A DNA stretch of 64,000 nt. Source: Bacilli bacterium (GTDB lineage Bacteria; Bacillota_I; Bacilli_A; RFN20; CAG-826). Below the pieces are notes generated by a model. It did no database searches and was not told the DNA's origin. It worked only from the letters and a program-made list of their open reading frames with translations. This document shows positions 43,734 through 51,797 of this stretch, piece after piece; positions within the stretch are counted from its first letter, which is position 1; every line of letters begins with the position of its first letter. The stretch is taken from NCBI GenBank assembly GCA_022641095.1, contig JALCDB010000001.1, forward strand, positions 174,802-238,801, given 5' to 3'. The position numbers and the translations under genes are program-made.

Positions 43734-45662
43734 ATGCATAAGTCCAAGAAACTGTTTACGATTCTATCTAGCGCGGCGCTGGCTTTAACGGTCGGCGGAG
43801 TCGCCATTGGCGTCGGCAGCGGAAAAGTCCGAGCCGCCGATGCCGAAGGAACCGCCACGATCGGTTCGCTGAGCGACTTCAACAGCGTGTTCGATGGAGG
43901 CGCCGGAAGCAGTGCCAAAGATATCACATTAACAGCCGACATCGATTTGGGTGGCATGTCATTTGGCATGGCTAAAATGGCAGGCGAATATACCGGGACT
44001 TTTGACGGCGGCGGCCACAAAATAACCAATTTCCTTGTCGGCGCAAATGCCGGTTTGTTCAACATTTCGTCCGGAACCATCAAAAATTTGACGCTTGAAT
44101 GCACCGCTAACGCCAACGGAACCTCGCCTTTGGCGTTTCAAAATAACGGTTCTATCACCGGATGTCACGTCGTTGAGACGGTCTCGTCCGCCTTAAACAC
44201 CCTTTCGTGCTATTTCTGCAACGGAACCGGAACGATCTCCGACTCCTACGCCCACTACATCTTCAATGCCTCCTGCCAAGGAACTAATTCCGTATTCCCT
44301 TTCTATCGCGAAGGCTCGCAGACGATCACCGACTCCTATTACACAAAGAACGACGCAACGACCGGCATAGCCATCGCAGCGAACGCTGGAGCCAGCGAAA
44401 CGGAACAGGTTTGCGGCGTGTCCATAGCCGACAAGATTATCACCATGGGCACCGATGGAACCCTTTCCGCTTCCACCTACGGATCGACCTATTCCGCGAT
44501 CGCGTGGACAATTGACGATGCTGGGGTTGCGACGCTGTCGAACGAAACGACCGACACGGTTACCATTTCGGGCGTAGCCGCCGGCACCGCGACGCTAACA
44601 TGCACTTATACATCCACTTTGGGAAGTTTCGCGAGTTCATCGACCATCACCGTACAAAACAGTACGGCCGTTTCGGACGTTAGCGTTTCCCCCACATCAA
44701 CATCTATATACGAAGGAGCCACCACACCCCTCACCGCTGCCCTGACCGGCAATGTTTACGACCACGTCGCATGGACAAGCGATGACGAAAGCCATGCGAC
44801 CGTCGCGGGAGACGGTTTAACCGCCACCGTAACCGGCGTCGCCGCCGGTTCGGCCAATGTCACGATTACCGTCTACGATTCAAGCAACGGCGTTTTGGCG
44901 AGCGCCTCATGCGCCGTGACGGTTAACGCCGCCGTGACGTTCGACCTCTACCTCGCCGTCAATTCATCCTTCTCTTGGACCGCCGAAACGGCCATCTTCT
45001 ACGGAGGAGGAATCGCCGAAACGTCTTTGGCCATGACCAATACCGGATACACGCTTCGCTTAAACGACGCCACCAATTCGAATACGCTGACCGAATATGA
45101 CCTTTATCATTTGAGCGTCAACGCTTCGGCCCTCGGCATGGTTGGCAAAACTGGCGTCTATATGCAAGCCAGCAACGGACAGAACGCTGGGCGTTGGGGC
45201 TCGGGCTACAACGTCGATTCCTACGTCAATGGCTTTGCGCTTTACACCCCTTTCCCTGCATCGGGCGCCCTTCAGAGCATTTGCACGGGTAACGGAGCCA
45301 AAGAAGGCATCGCTTGGGCCACCGGGCTTACCGATTGGAGAGACGCCAACGATTCGATCTGCTATCTCCTCGATGACGAGAACGAAGCCAAGAAGACGGC
45401 TATCCTCGATTCCTATAACGCCCTCTCGAGCAATGCGAAGACCTTCTTAGGGACCTTCACCGACGATACCGCCGATTACGATTCGACTTACGGCACCACG
45501 ATTTCCTATCTAAGCGCCGGCGGAAATCCCGCCATCGCCGTCTTCTCCGAGCTCCCCGACACCAAGTACACCATCCTCTTCGTCACCATCGGCGTCGCCG
45601 CGTTGGCGGTCGGCGGTTACTTCATCGTCAGGGCCGCGAGGAAAAGGAAAGGCAAAAACTGA
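43734..45662 (+). CDS. Surface protein with GLUG-like, Ig-like (BIG2) and C-terminal anchor segments
   Basis: This ~642-residue protein has a signal peptide (cleavage near KVRAAD, ~34). A GLUG-like repeat region (ADIDLGGM...GTFDGGGHKITNF) spans ~50-200, two BIG2-type Ig modules ~230-410 (VAAGTATLTC, VAAGSANVTI), a beta domain ~415-530, the helical module seen in the 23645 protein (KKTAILDSYNALSSNAKTFL) near ~560, and a C-terminal helix (~615-635) before RKRKGKN. No LPXTG. AGGAGG precedes this ATG; the frame from 43680 begins with TTG inside the leader. cre sites and operator copy 2 upstream tie it to glucan use; adhesion to the polymer is an inference. Confidence 0.75.
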   Translation: MHKSKKLFTILSSAALALTVGGVAIGVGSGKVRAADAEGTATIGSLSDFNSVFDGGAGSSAKDITLTADIDLGGMSFGMAKMAGEYTGTFDGGGHKITNFLVGANAGLFNISSGTIKNLTLECTANANGTSPLAFQNNGSITGCHVVETVSSALNTLSCYFCNGTGTISDSYAHYIFNASCQGTNSVFPFYREGSQTITDSYYTKNDATTGIAIAANAGASETEQVCGVSIADKIITMGTDGTLSASTYGSTYSAIAWTIDDAGVATLSNETTDTVTISGVAAGTATLTCTYTSTLGSFASSSTITVQNSTAVSDVSVSPTSTSIYEGATTPLTAALTGNVYDHVAWTSDDESHATVAGDGLTATVTGVAAGSANVTITVYDSSNGVLASASCAVTVNAAVTFDLYLAVNSSFSWTAETAIFYGGGIAETSLAMTNTGYTLRLNDATNSNTLTEYDLYHLSVNASALGMVGKTGVYMQASNGQNAGRWGSGYNVDSYVNGFALYTPFPASGALQSICTGNGAKEGIAWATGLTDWRDANDSICYLLDDENEAKKTAILDSYNALSSNAKTFLGTFTDDTADYDSTYGTTISYLSAGGNPAIAVFSELPDTKYTILFVTIGVAALAVGGYFIVRAARKRKGKN

Positions 45663-45677
45663 TTAGCCGCCCTTAAT

Positions 45678-45715
45678 AAAAGGCGTTCCTCATCCAAAAA
45701 GGAGGAGCGCCTTTT
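45678..45715 (+). terminator. Rho-independent terminator
   Basis: AAAAGGCG-TTCCTC paired with GAGGA-GCGCCTTTT (one bulge) and ending in a T-run. Confidence 0.85.
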
Positions 45716-45744
45716 CTAAACTCCGCATTCCCCCGCCAAAAGGT

Positions 45745-45750
45745 TACAAT
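45745..45750 (+). promoter_or_regulatory. -10 box of the 45757-50051 operon, leaderless-type
   Basis: TACAAT lies 6 nt before the ATG at 45757; no RBS and no clear -35. No palindrome of the locus type is seen here. Confidence 0.45.
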
Positions 45751-45756
45751 GAATCG

Positions 45757-46251
45757 ATGAAACAGTCCCTTATCTCACTGGAAAATCTGACAGCCGCCAA
45801 TCGAAAGAACGCATGGCTCATCGCTTTCGAGGCTTTCCTCATCGCGGCTCTAGGGGCCGCCACCGCTTTGATATACGTTTGCCAAACCAGAGCCACCCAA
45901 ACCATTTTCATTTGGGTGGGATCCATCATTTATATTCTTATTCTAACCATTTTCTTCTATGTTCTTTTCATGATGATCCGACCGCTAGGCAGTTACCGCC
46001 GTTTCATGAGAAGGGCGCTTTCCAAACCGCGTCCGCTCAATGACGTCAGCGTCCTTTCCTTGAGCGAGGAGAGGGAAACCTACAAAGGCTTCCCCTGCTT
46101 CTCCCTCCGCGTCAAAGAGCTGGACGAAGGCACCATTTGGAACGTCCGTTACGAATCTTCGGCGCCGATCGACGCCAAGATAGGCGGCATCTACGAAATC
46201 GAAACCTACGATGAGGTCCTCTGCGCGATAAAAGAGGAGAAACGGCCATGA
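45757..46251 (+). CDS. Two-helix membrane protein, unknown
   Basis: This 164-residue protein has hydrophobic helices at ~20-40 and ~50-73, then a ~90-residue cytoplasmic C-terminal domain (SVLSLSEERETYKGFPCFSL...). Family not recognised. It leads a five-gene operon in which every junction is a 4-nt ATGA overlap and which ends with a GH30 glycosidase and a LacI regulator, so a role in sugar uptake or its control is plausible but unproven. Confidence 0.6.
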   Translation: MKQSLISLENLTAANRKNAWLIAFEAFLIAALGAATALIYVCQTRATQTIFIWVGSIIYILILTIFFYVLFMMIRPLGSYRRFMRRALSKPRPLNDVSVLSLSEERETYKGFPCFSLRVKELDEGTIWNVRYESSAPIDAKIGGIYEIETYDEVLCAIKEEKRP

Positions 46252-46913
46252 AGGTCGGCGTCACCAAAGAGAAAATCGGCGACTTCTTCACGAGTTACGG
46301 CTGGGTCGAACTGCTACTTGCCATCGTGAGCGTGGTGGCCTGGTACTGGCCCATAACCGCCATCGACCAGATCCGGAGCGACGAACGGATAAATTTCTTC
46401 ATCGAATGCTATGGTTTCAAAGACGAGAAATTCCAAAGCCAATTGCAGGATGATTTGGCCGATAATGGGGTTGAGGAGGTCAATGTCTATTCTTATTCCC
46501 CAAGCGATTCCCTCATCAACAGCTATTACGAGGCCTTCGGAACGAAAAGCGACTTCCTTTTTCTCTTATCAAGCGACCTCGACACGATGTTCGAGAAACC
46601 CAGCGCCGCCCTTCTTAGGGAATTCCTCGTGTGGGGGGATGCGCTGAAAAAAGAGGTTATGCCAAATTTCTCCGCAGCCTCGTTCTACGAGGTCGAAGGG
46701 GTTCCTTACGCCCTCAAGGTTTATGATCCCGACAATGCTTCCTATAGCCAAAGGATCGAGGATTTCGCCGTTTTCCATACCGATGAAAAGAGCGAGGCCG
46801 TCTACCTCCTCCTCAACGCGACGACCCCTAATTACGGTTCCTACGTCGACGGATCGGCGACCTCCAACGCCGTAGCGGCCTTATCTATGCTCATCGAAAG
46901 GTATTATTTATGA
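46248..46913 (+). CDS. Membrane-anchored extracytoplasmic protein, unknown
   Basis: This 221-residue protein has one N-terminal hydrophobic helix (~18-38, VELLLAIVSVVAWYWPI) and a ~180-residue outer domain. Segments such as DFLFLLSSDLDTMF and YEVEGVPYALKVYDP give a mixed alpha/beta impression that recalls a half solute-binding protein, but no family match is certain. It overlaps both neighbours by 4 nt, between the two-helix protein and the DUF624-like protein. Possibly a partner of the DUF624 protein; inference from position. Confidence 0.6.
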   Translation: MKVGVTKEKIGDFFTSYGWVELLLAIVSVVAWYWPITAIDQIRSDERINFFIECYGFKDEKFQSQLQDDLADNGVEEVNVYSYSPSDSLINSYYEAFGTKSDFLFLLSSDLDTMFEKPSAALLREFLVWGDALKKEVMPNFSAASFYEVEGVPYALKVYDPDNASYSQRIEDFAVFHTDEKSEAVYLLLNATTPNYGSYVDGSATSNAVAALSMLIERYYL

Positions 46914-47728
46914 GAGAACGCAAACGAAAAGTCGAAAAAACCGAGGAGGCCAATCTGCCCAGCACCCGCTGGCAACTGCTCAAAGACACGCTCCGCTGGC
47001 GGTTTTGGTCCCTCGTCGTCATCAGCCTCATGGCCATCGTTTTTTACGTTCCCTCTTTCGCTTGGATGAGTTTCGCCAGTATGTCCGGCCTCCTAGAACC
47101 CGACAACTTCTACTCGATTTTGCTCACCCACGCGGTGAATGCCGTTTTCTTGGGCGTATTCGGCCTTGGGCAAGCCGGCCTTTTCTATTTCCTGAAGCGG
47201 CTCGCGTGGGGGGAAGGGGCCAGTATCCCATCCGATTTCTTTGAGGGCATCAAGAGGAATTGGAAGGCCTTTTCCCTTCTTTTCTTCGTCATGGGGCTCC
47301 TTTACGCAATCTTGGAACTTGACCTCGCCTCCATCGGCAATTCCGGCTGGAATTCCATCGCCATCGGGGCCGCGACCGGGGCAAGTTATGCCGTTTTCTT
47401 CCTTTTTGTGGCCGCCATCCTCATAACTCTCGTCGAAAGCGTCATCTACAGCTCGCCCCTCTTCTCCCTCTTCGTCAACGCGTGGCGGTTCCTTATCGGG
47501 GCTTTCCTCACGAACGTCCCCGTCTTCTTGGCCTATTTGCTGCCCCTCATCCTTTACGAGTTCATCCCCAGCTACATCGCCCAGTGGGTCGCCATTCTCT
47601 TCGAGGGGGTCTTCTATCTCGGTTTCAGCGGCTTCTTCCTCACCATCTATTGCCACTCCCTCTTCGACAAAACCATCAACAAACGCCAATTCCCGGAAAT
47701 CGCCCGCAAGGGGCTCCGCAAAGAATGA
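46910..47728 (+). CDS. DUF624/YesL-like membrane protein
   Basis: This 272-residue protein has a basic, charged N-terminus and six hydrophobic helices. The general plan and the segments SLVVISLMAIVFYVPSFAW and FEGIKRNWKAF resemble the YesL/DUF624 family, whose members sit beside sugar ABC transporters and glycosidases in Bacillota and have no assigned biochemical role. It overlaps the GH30 start by 4 nt. The assignment is by pattern only; it could be a more distant relative. Confidence 0.65.
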   Translation: MRERKRKVEKTEEANLPSTRWQLLKDTLRWRFWSLVVISLMAIVFYVPSFAWMSFASMSGLLEPDNFYSILLTHAVNAVFLGVFGLGQAGLFYFLKRLAWGEGASIPSDFFEGIKRNWKAFSLLFFVMGLLYAILELDLASIGNSGWNSIAIGAATGASYAVFFLFVAAILITLVESVIYSSPLFSLFVNAWRFLIGAFLTNVPVFLAYLLPLILYEFIPSYIAQWVAILFEGVFYLGFSGFFLTIYCHSLFDKTINKRQFPEIARKGLRKE

Positions 47729-49041
47729 GATACGAGCTTTGCCTCAGCCAAATCGGCGGCCCATATTGGGAGAAAAAGAGCTTTTCCGAAGGCGGGGGCG
47801 AGCCGGTTTCCCTCGATCCGTCGAAACCTCGGCAAACCATCATCGGCTTCGGGGGCGCCTTCACGGAAGCCGCCGCCCATGTCTACGCATCGATGAGCCC
47901 CGCGCTGAAGAGGCGGACGATCGCCCTTTGCTTTGGGGAAGACGGGCTCCGTTACAACCTCGGGAGGACGACGATCGGCTCCTGCGACTTCTCGCTTTCC
48001 CAATACGATTACGCGAGGAAAGACGATCTTTCGGACTTCTCCTTACGCCACGACGAAAAGGAAATCATCCCCTTTCTTAAGGATGCCGAAAAGGCAAGGC
48101 CGTTGCGCTTATTGGCTTCTTCATGGTCGCCTCCCGCCGAATGGAAAACGAGCGGAAGCAAGCTTCAGGGCGGGCGCTTGAAAAAGAATCGCTACGGCAT
48201 CTACGCCGCTTACCTCGCCAAATACGTCGAAGGCATGACGAAAATCGGACTGCCAATCGAATTCATCACCCCCCAAAACGAGCCGTTGGCCACCCAAACG
48301 TGGGAAAGCTGCCTCTATGGACCCGCGGAGGAGGCCCGACTGGCACTCGAACTGAAAAAGCGGATGCCAGACATCAAGATCCTGGCCTATGACCACAATC
48401 GGGACAAACTATGGGACCGGGAAAGGGATATCTTCCGCCAACGCGAGGTCAAGGAGGCCGTCTACGGAATGGCCTATCATTGGTATTTCCCCGAGGGCCA
48501 CGAGGAAATCGCCAAATGCCTGGCCTCTTTCCCCGACAAGCCCCTCATCCAAACCGAAAGCTGCGTCGAGTTGCTGAATCTTAATCGCGAGGACCCCACC
48601 GCCGCGATCGGGAACCCAAAAGGCATGAGACGCTATGCCAAAGACCGTCTTGAGGATCTTCGAAACGGATCGTCCGGCTTCATCGACTGGAACCTCCTGC
48701 TCGACCTGAAGGGCGGGCCCAATCACGCCGGCAATTACTGTGAGGCGCCCCTTATGAGCGACGGGAAGCGCCTTATCGTGAACCCCTCCTACTACGCGAT
48801 CAAGCACCTTTCGCGTTTCATCGATCCGAATTCCCGACTCATCCCATCGGGTTTCCCCGTGGGAGTCCTTGGGGCGGCTTTCCTGAACCCCGATGGCGGC
48901 CTTTCCCTCGTGATGCTTAACGAAGGAGCGGGGAAAGCGATTTCTTTATTCATTGAAAACCACCAGTGTTCATGCTATTTTAATAAAAACTCCATCTGTT
49001 CAATACGCATATGGCAAACCTTGAAGCAAACTAAAAAATGA
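47725..49041 (+). CDS. GH30 family glycosidase, cytoplasmic
   Basis: This 438-residue enzyme has no signal peptide. GH30 marks: GFGGAFTEAAAHVY near residue 43, WSPPAEWKTSG near 135, acid/base Glu in TPQNEPLATQTWES (~180) and nucleophile Glu in IQTESC (~277), then DWNLLLDLKGGPNH. Family members cleave beta-1,6-glucan, glucosylceramide, beta-xylan or related links; in this locus beta-1,6-branched oligosaccharides of laminarin are the likely substrate. The ATG at 47725 overlaps the preceding stop (ATGA); the open frame upstream is read-through of another frame. The last ~30 residues are Cys/Ser-rich and unusual for the family. Confidence 0.9.
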   Translation: MRYELCLSQIGGPYWEKKSFSEGGGEPVSLDPSKPRQTIIGFGGAFTEAAAHVYASMSPALKRRTIALCFGEDGLRYNLGRTTIGSCDFSLSQYDYARKDDLSDFSLRHDEKEIIPFLKDAEKARPLRLLASSWSPPAEWKTSGSKLQGGRLKKNRYGIYAAYLAKYVEGMTKIGLPIEFITPQNEPLATQTWESCLYGPAEEARLALELKKRMPDIKILAYDHNRDKLWDRERDIFRQREVKEAVYGMAYHWYFPEGHEEIAKCLASFPDKPLIQTESCVELLNLNREDPTAAIGNPKGMRRYAKDRLEDLRNGSSGFIDWNLLLDLKGGPNHAGNYCEAPLMSDGKRLIVNPSYYAIKHLSRFIDPNSRLIPSGFPVGVLGAAFLNPDGGLSLVMLNEGAGKAISLFIENHQCSCYFNKNSICSIRIWQTLKQTKK

Positions 49042-50051
49042 TCACCATTTACGACATCGCCAAAAAAGCCGGCGTCTCGCCTAGCACCGTCAGCAAAGTG
49101 ATCAACGATTACAAAGCCATCCCTGAGGAAACGAAGGAGAAAGTCCATCGCATCATGGATGAGATGAATTATATCCCCAACACCGGCGCCAAATCGTTAA
49201 GCAGCCACAAGAGCTACAACGTTGGAATCCTGGCGTATTTCGGTATGAAAATCTCGCCCTTCAAGCATACGCTTTTCACTGACATTCTCGATTCTTTCCA
49301 AACCGAAATGAATAATCAGAATTATGATCTCATTTTTATCTCCCATAACGTAGCGGGCCAAAACGGCTCTTTCTACAAAAACTGCATGTCCCGCGACGTC
49401 GCTGGGGTTCTGCTCTTCGGCGACATCAATAACAAAGAAATGAAAGAAGTTGTCCTAAGTTCCATCCCAAAGGTTTGCTTCGACTACGTTGGTGGGGAAA
49501 TGACGAGCGTCCAGAGCGACAACTACGCCAAAATGAAGGAACTCACAAAGTGTCTCATCGACCTTGGCCACCGCAACATATTTTTCGTCCATGGCGAACC
49601 GACCGGCGTCACTTCCGAACGCATCTCCGGATTCAAGAGCGCCCTTAAGGAAGCCGGCATCCCCCTGAATGATGCGATGCTTCAGGAGAGCATGTACCTC
49701 GACAAGCAACACATTCGCTCCCTCACGACCGACATCTTGCGTCAGCCAAGCAATGTCCCGACGGCCATCATGTACCCGGATGACTATTCGGCCATCCAAG
49801 GCATCGCCGCCATCCGCGAAGAAGGCCTTCGCTGCCCCAACGACATCTCGGTTACCGGATTCGACGGCATTTTCTCAGGCCAAGTTACAAGCCCCCGTCT
49901 AACCACGGTGAAACAAAATACCGAAGAAATAGGGCGAGCGCTCGCCAAATCGCTCATCGAGTGCATCGAAAGAAAGAGGACCGAGCCCCATTCGATCGAA
50001 ATCAAAGGGACCATCCTCGTCGGAGAAAGCACCGGGCCCGCCCGGAAGTAA
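49038..50051 (+). CDS. LacI family transcriptional regulator of the beta-glucan locus
   Basis: This 337-residue protein starts with the LacI headpiece (TIYDIAKKAGVSPSTVSKVI, then the hinge KSLSSHKS at ~52-59), followed by a periplasmic-binding-type sugar domain (VSVTGFDG-type segment ISVTGFDGIFSG near 275). It probably binds the 18-bp palindromes at 38761, 43560, 51628 and 51758 and releases them when a gluco-oligosaccharide or its phosphate is bound. It could instead be a CcpA-like regulator, but the local operon position favours a dedicated one. It overlaps the GH30 stop by 4 nt. Confidence 0.9.
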   Translation: MITIYDIAKKAGVSPSTVSKVINDYKAIPEETKEKVHRIMDEMNYIPNTGAKSLSSHKSYNVGILAYFGMKISPFKHTLFTDILDSFQTEMNNQNYDLIFISHNVAGQNGSFYKNCMSRDVAGVLLFGDINNKEMKEVVLSSIPKVCFDYVGGEMTSVQSDNYAKMKELTKCLIDLGHRNIFFVHGEPTGVTSERISGFKSALKEAGIPLNDAMLQESMYLDKQHIRSLTTDILRQPSNVPTAIMYPDDYSAIQGIAAIREEGLRCPNDISVTGFDGIFSGQVTSPRLTTVKQNTEEIGRALAKSLIECIERKRTEPHSIEIKGTILVGESTGPARK

Positions 50052-50062
50052 GAAAAGAAAAG

Positions 50063-50098
50063 AAAACCCGTTTCGTTCAACAAGACGAAGCGGGTTTT
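50063..50098. terminator. Bidirectional terminator between lacI-type gene and GH16
   Basis: AAAACCCG...CGGGTTTT with an inner TTTCGT/ACGAAG extension; it ends the plus-strand operon and the minus-strand GH16 gene. Confidence 0.88.
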
Positions 50099-50116
50099 CG
50101 AAATACTTGGCGTTTC

Positions 50117-51619
50117 TTATGCGTGCCCTTCGTAGACAAGGGAGACGTCATCGAAACGGGCGCTGCCGCTGGAGGCGACGAGCCGAACCTCAAGGGTTTT
50201 GGCCTTTTCGGGCAGCACAACCTCGCCGGAATAGGTTTTGTAAGCATCGATGGAATCGATGGCGATCATGGTCGCGGGGGCCACGTCAAGCCCCAAACGG
50301 CTGAGATAATGGATCTCAAGGGCCCCGGCGCCGGACCCGACGTTCTTCCCGGCGAACGAATAGCGGTATTTGTAGCCTTCGTAGGCGCTGCCGATGTTCT
50401 GGGCGAAAATCATCGGCGCGCCCGAGGCGGCGGTCAGCTGAAGGGCCTTCGACCCGCTCGCGGAATCGTTCACGAACTCGCCCTTCCCGTCTCCGGCGTC
50501 GCTCTTGAGCCAGCCCATGTAAGACGAGTCTTGCTTAGCGATCGCGCTCCGCTCCATGTCGCCGTTGGAAAGACGGTTGGCGTTTTTGACGTCGGAATAA
50601 TCGATCGAACCGATGCCGGCCGCCGAGGGGTCGACTTGGGTGTAGCCGGCTTTGGCTCGCGACTCTTCGTAATATTGCGTTTCGTCGAAGGCGGTGTACT
50701 TGATGGATTTGACGAGCATGAAATCCTCGTCAAAGGCCGCCATGTTGGTCCAATTGGGGAACCACAGCCCAATCCATAGCGGCATGTCGATGTCGGTGAC
50801 GACGCCACCGCTCACCGAGGCGATGCAGACACCGTCGATGAACCAATCGACTTTGCCTCTGCCGGTGCCGTTGTAATTGGTGTACCAATCGAAGGTGTAC
50901 TTATGGAAACGGCCGTCGTTCAGATAACAAAGCGATGAAGTGTCCACGTTGACGGTCTGTTTGTTGGTCTTTTTGGTCCAACTCGTGCACCATTCGTGGG
51001 AGAAGGTGTCTTTTTCCGCCTCCCCGCCGATTTCGATGTCGATCTCGTTTTGGGAAGTGTTCTCGTTGCCGGTATCGCATAGGTATGTCCACATAGCCGA
51101 AACGCCGCCATAGCGCGGCATCGCCGCCATGTCGATTTCGTAACGGCCCGGCGCCAAATGGTTCTTACTGATCAGGCATCCGCCCTCGGGCAGGATATTG
51201 CCATTCGCATCGACCTTGCTGTCGGAGGATGAGCTATACATGCCGCGGCCTTTGATGCCGAGATAGGTTTCATCGCCATCCTTAACGTAAAAGAGGTTAC
51301 GCGCCTGAACTCCGTTATGGGGATAAGAAGCCTCGTCATTCTGCCACACGCCGGATAGGGCGTTCCAATAGTCGTCGTTAAGGGTCCCGCCGCTTAGTTC
51401 CTCATCGATATTAAGGTCACATCCCGCGTCGAAGCCAACGCGGGTGTTTACGTGATCGTAATAGGCCGTCCCATTGAACGGGGTATCGTCAAGATCAGGC
51501 TCAAGTCCGCTTGAGGAAAAGGCGGAAGAACTCAAACTTGAGGCTTTGCCACAGGCGGCCAAAGGCAAAAACGCGAGGGCGGAGATAAGAAGGGCGAAAG
51601 GCTTTTTGTTTGGTTTCAT
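50117..51619 (-). CDS. GH16 beta-glucanase lipoprotein with C-terminal CBM
   Basis: This 500-residue protein has lipobox PLAAC (Cys ~23) and a short Ser linker. The GH16 jelly-roll covers ~60-330, with the catalytic signature NEIDIEIGGE (nucleophile and acid/base Glu, ~193-202). The C-terminal ~140 residues form a CBM4/9-like sandwich. Its GH16 signature differs from the DIMEN type of the two enzymes at 59930 and 61006, resembling the agarase/porphyranase-like or kappa-carrageenase branches, so the substrate may not be plain beta-1,3-glucan. The promoter (51652-51680) carries operator copy 3, so it belongs to the regulon. No RBS is visible before the ATG although the leader is ~25 nt. Confidence 0.85.
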   Translation of the reverse strand: MKPNKKPFALLISALAFLPLAACGKASSLSSSAFSSSGLEPDLDDTPFNGTAYYDHVNTRVGFDAGCDLNIDEELSGGTLNDDYWNALSGVWQNDEASYPHNGVQARNLFYVKDGDETYLGIKGRGMYSSSSDSKVDANGNILPEGGCLISKNHLAPGRYEIDMAAMPRYGGVSAMWTYLCDTGNENTSQNEIDIEIGGEAEKDTFSHEWCTSWTKKTNKQTVNVDTSSLCYLNDGRFHKYTFDWYTNYNGTGRGKVDWFIDGVCIASVSGGVVTDIDMPLWIGLWFPNWTNMAAFDEDFMLVKSIKYTAFDETQYYEESRAKAGYTQVDPSAAGIGSIDYSDVKNANRLSNGDMERSAIAKQDSSYMGWLKSDAGDGKGEFVNDSASGSKALQLTAASGAPMIFAQNIGSAYEGYKYRYSFAGKNVGSGAGALEIHYLSRLGLDVAPATMIAIDSIDAYKTYSGEVVLPEKAKTLEVRLVASSGSARFDDVSLVYEGHA

Positions 51620-51627
51620 GTTTATTT

Positions 51628-51645
51628 CGGGAAATCGGTTTCTCT
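51628..51645. promoter_or_regulatory. LacI-type operator, copy 3
   Basis: CGGGAAATCGGTTTCTCT on the plus strand, core GAAATCGGTTTC. It lies 6 nt after the -10 box of the minus-strand GH16 gene. Confidence 0.7.
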
Positions 51646-51651
51646 AATCAA

Positions 51652-51680
51652 AATATAACTTGTATTCGATTCTTTTACAA
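51652..51680 (-). promoter_or_regulatory. Promoter of the GH16 gene at 50117
   Basis: TTGTAA (51680-51675), a 17-nt spacer and TATATT (51657-51652) on the minus strand, followed by operator copy 3. Confidence 0.75.
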
Positions 51681-51697
51681 CACGTGATTTGAAAAAG

Positions 51698-51711
51698 TGA
51701 AAGCGCTTCCT
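51698..51711. promoter_or_regulatory. cre-like catabolite site between divergent promoters
   Basis: TGAAAGCGCTTCCT, 8 nt before the -35 of the transporter operon, the same spacing as site 1 at 38700. Confidence 0.65.
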
Positions 51712-51719
51712 GAATTTCG

Positions 51720-51748
51720 TTGACGGGAAGATGTCCCATCCATATAAT
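51720..51748 (+). promoter_or_regulatory. Promoter of the glucan transporter-phosphorylase operon
   Basis: TTGACG (51720-51725), a 17-nt spacer and TATAAT (51743-51748): same boxes and spacing as promoter 1. Confidence 0.87.
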
Positions 51749-51757
51749 GAGGTCGGT

Positions 51758-51775
51758 TAGGAAATCGATTTCTTA
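51758..51775. promoter_or_regulatory. LacI-type operator, copy 4
   Basis: TAGGAAATCGATTTCTTA, with a perfectly symmetric GAAATCGATTTC core, 9 nt after the -10 box. Confidence 0.75.
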
Positions 51776-51797
51776 AACCCGTAAGGAGAAAAACAAA

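Noticed and set aside
47482-47724. N-terminal extension of the GH30 protein
   Set aside because: It overlaps the DUF624-like gene in another frame and is Arg/Pro/His-rich; the ATGA junction at 47725 fits all other junctions in the operon.
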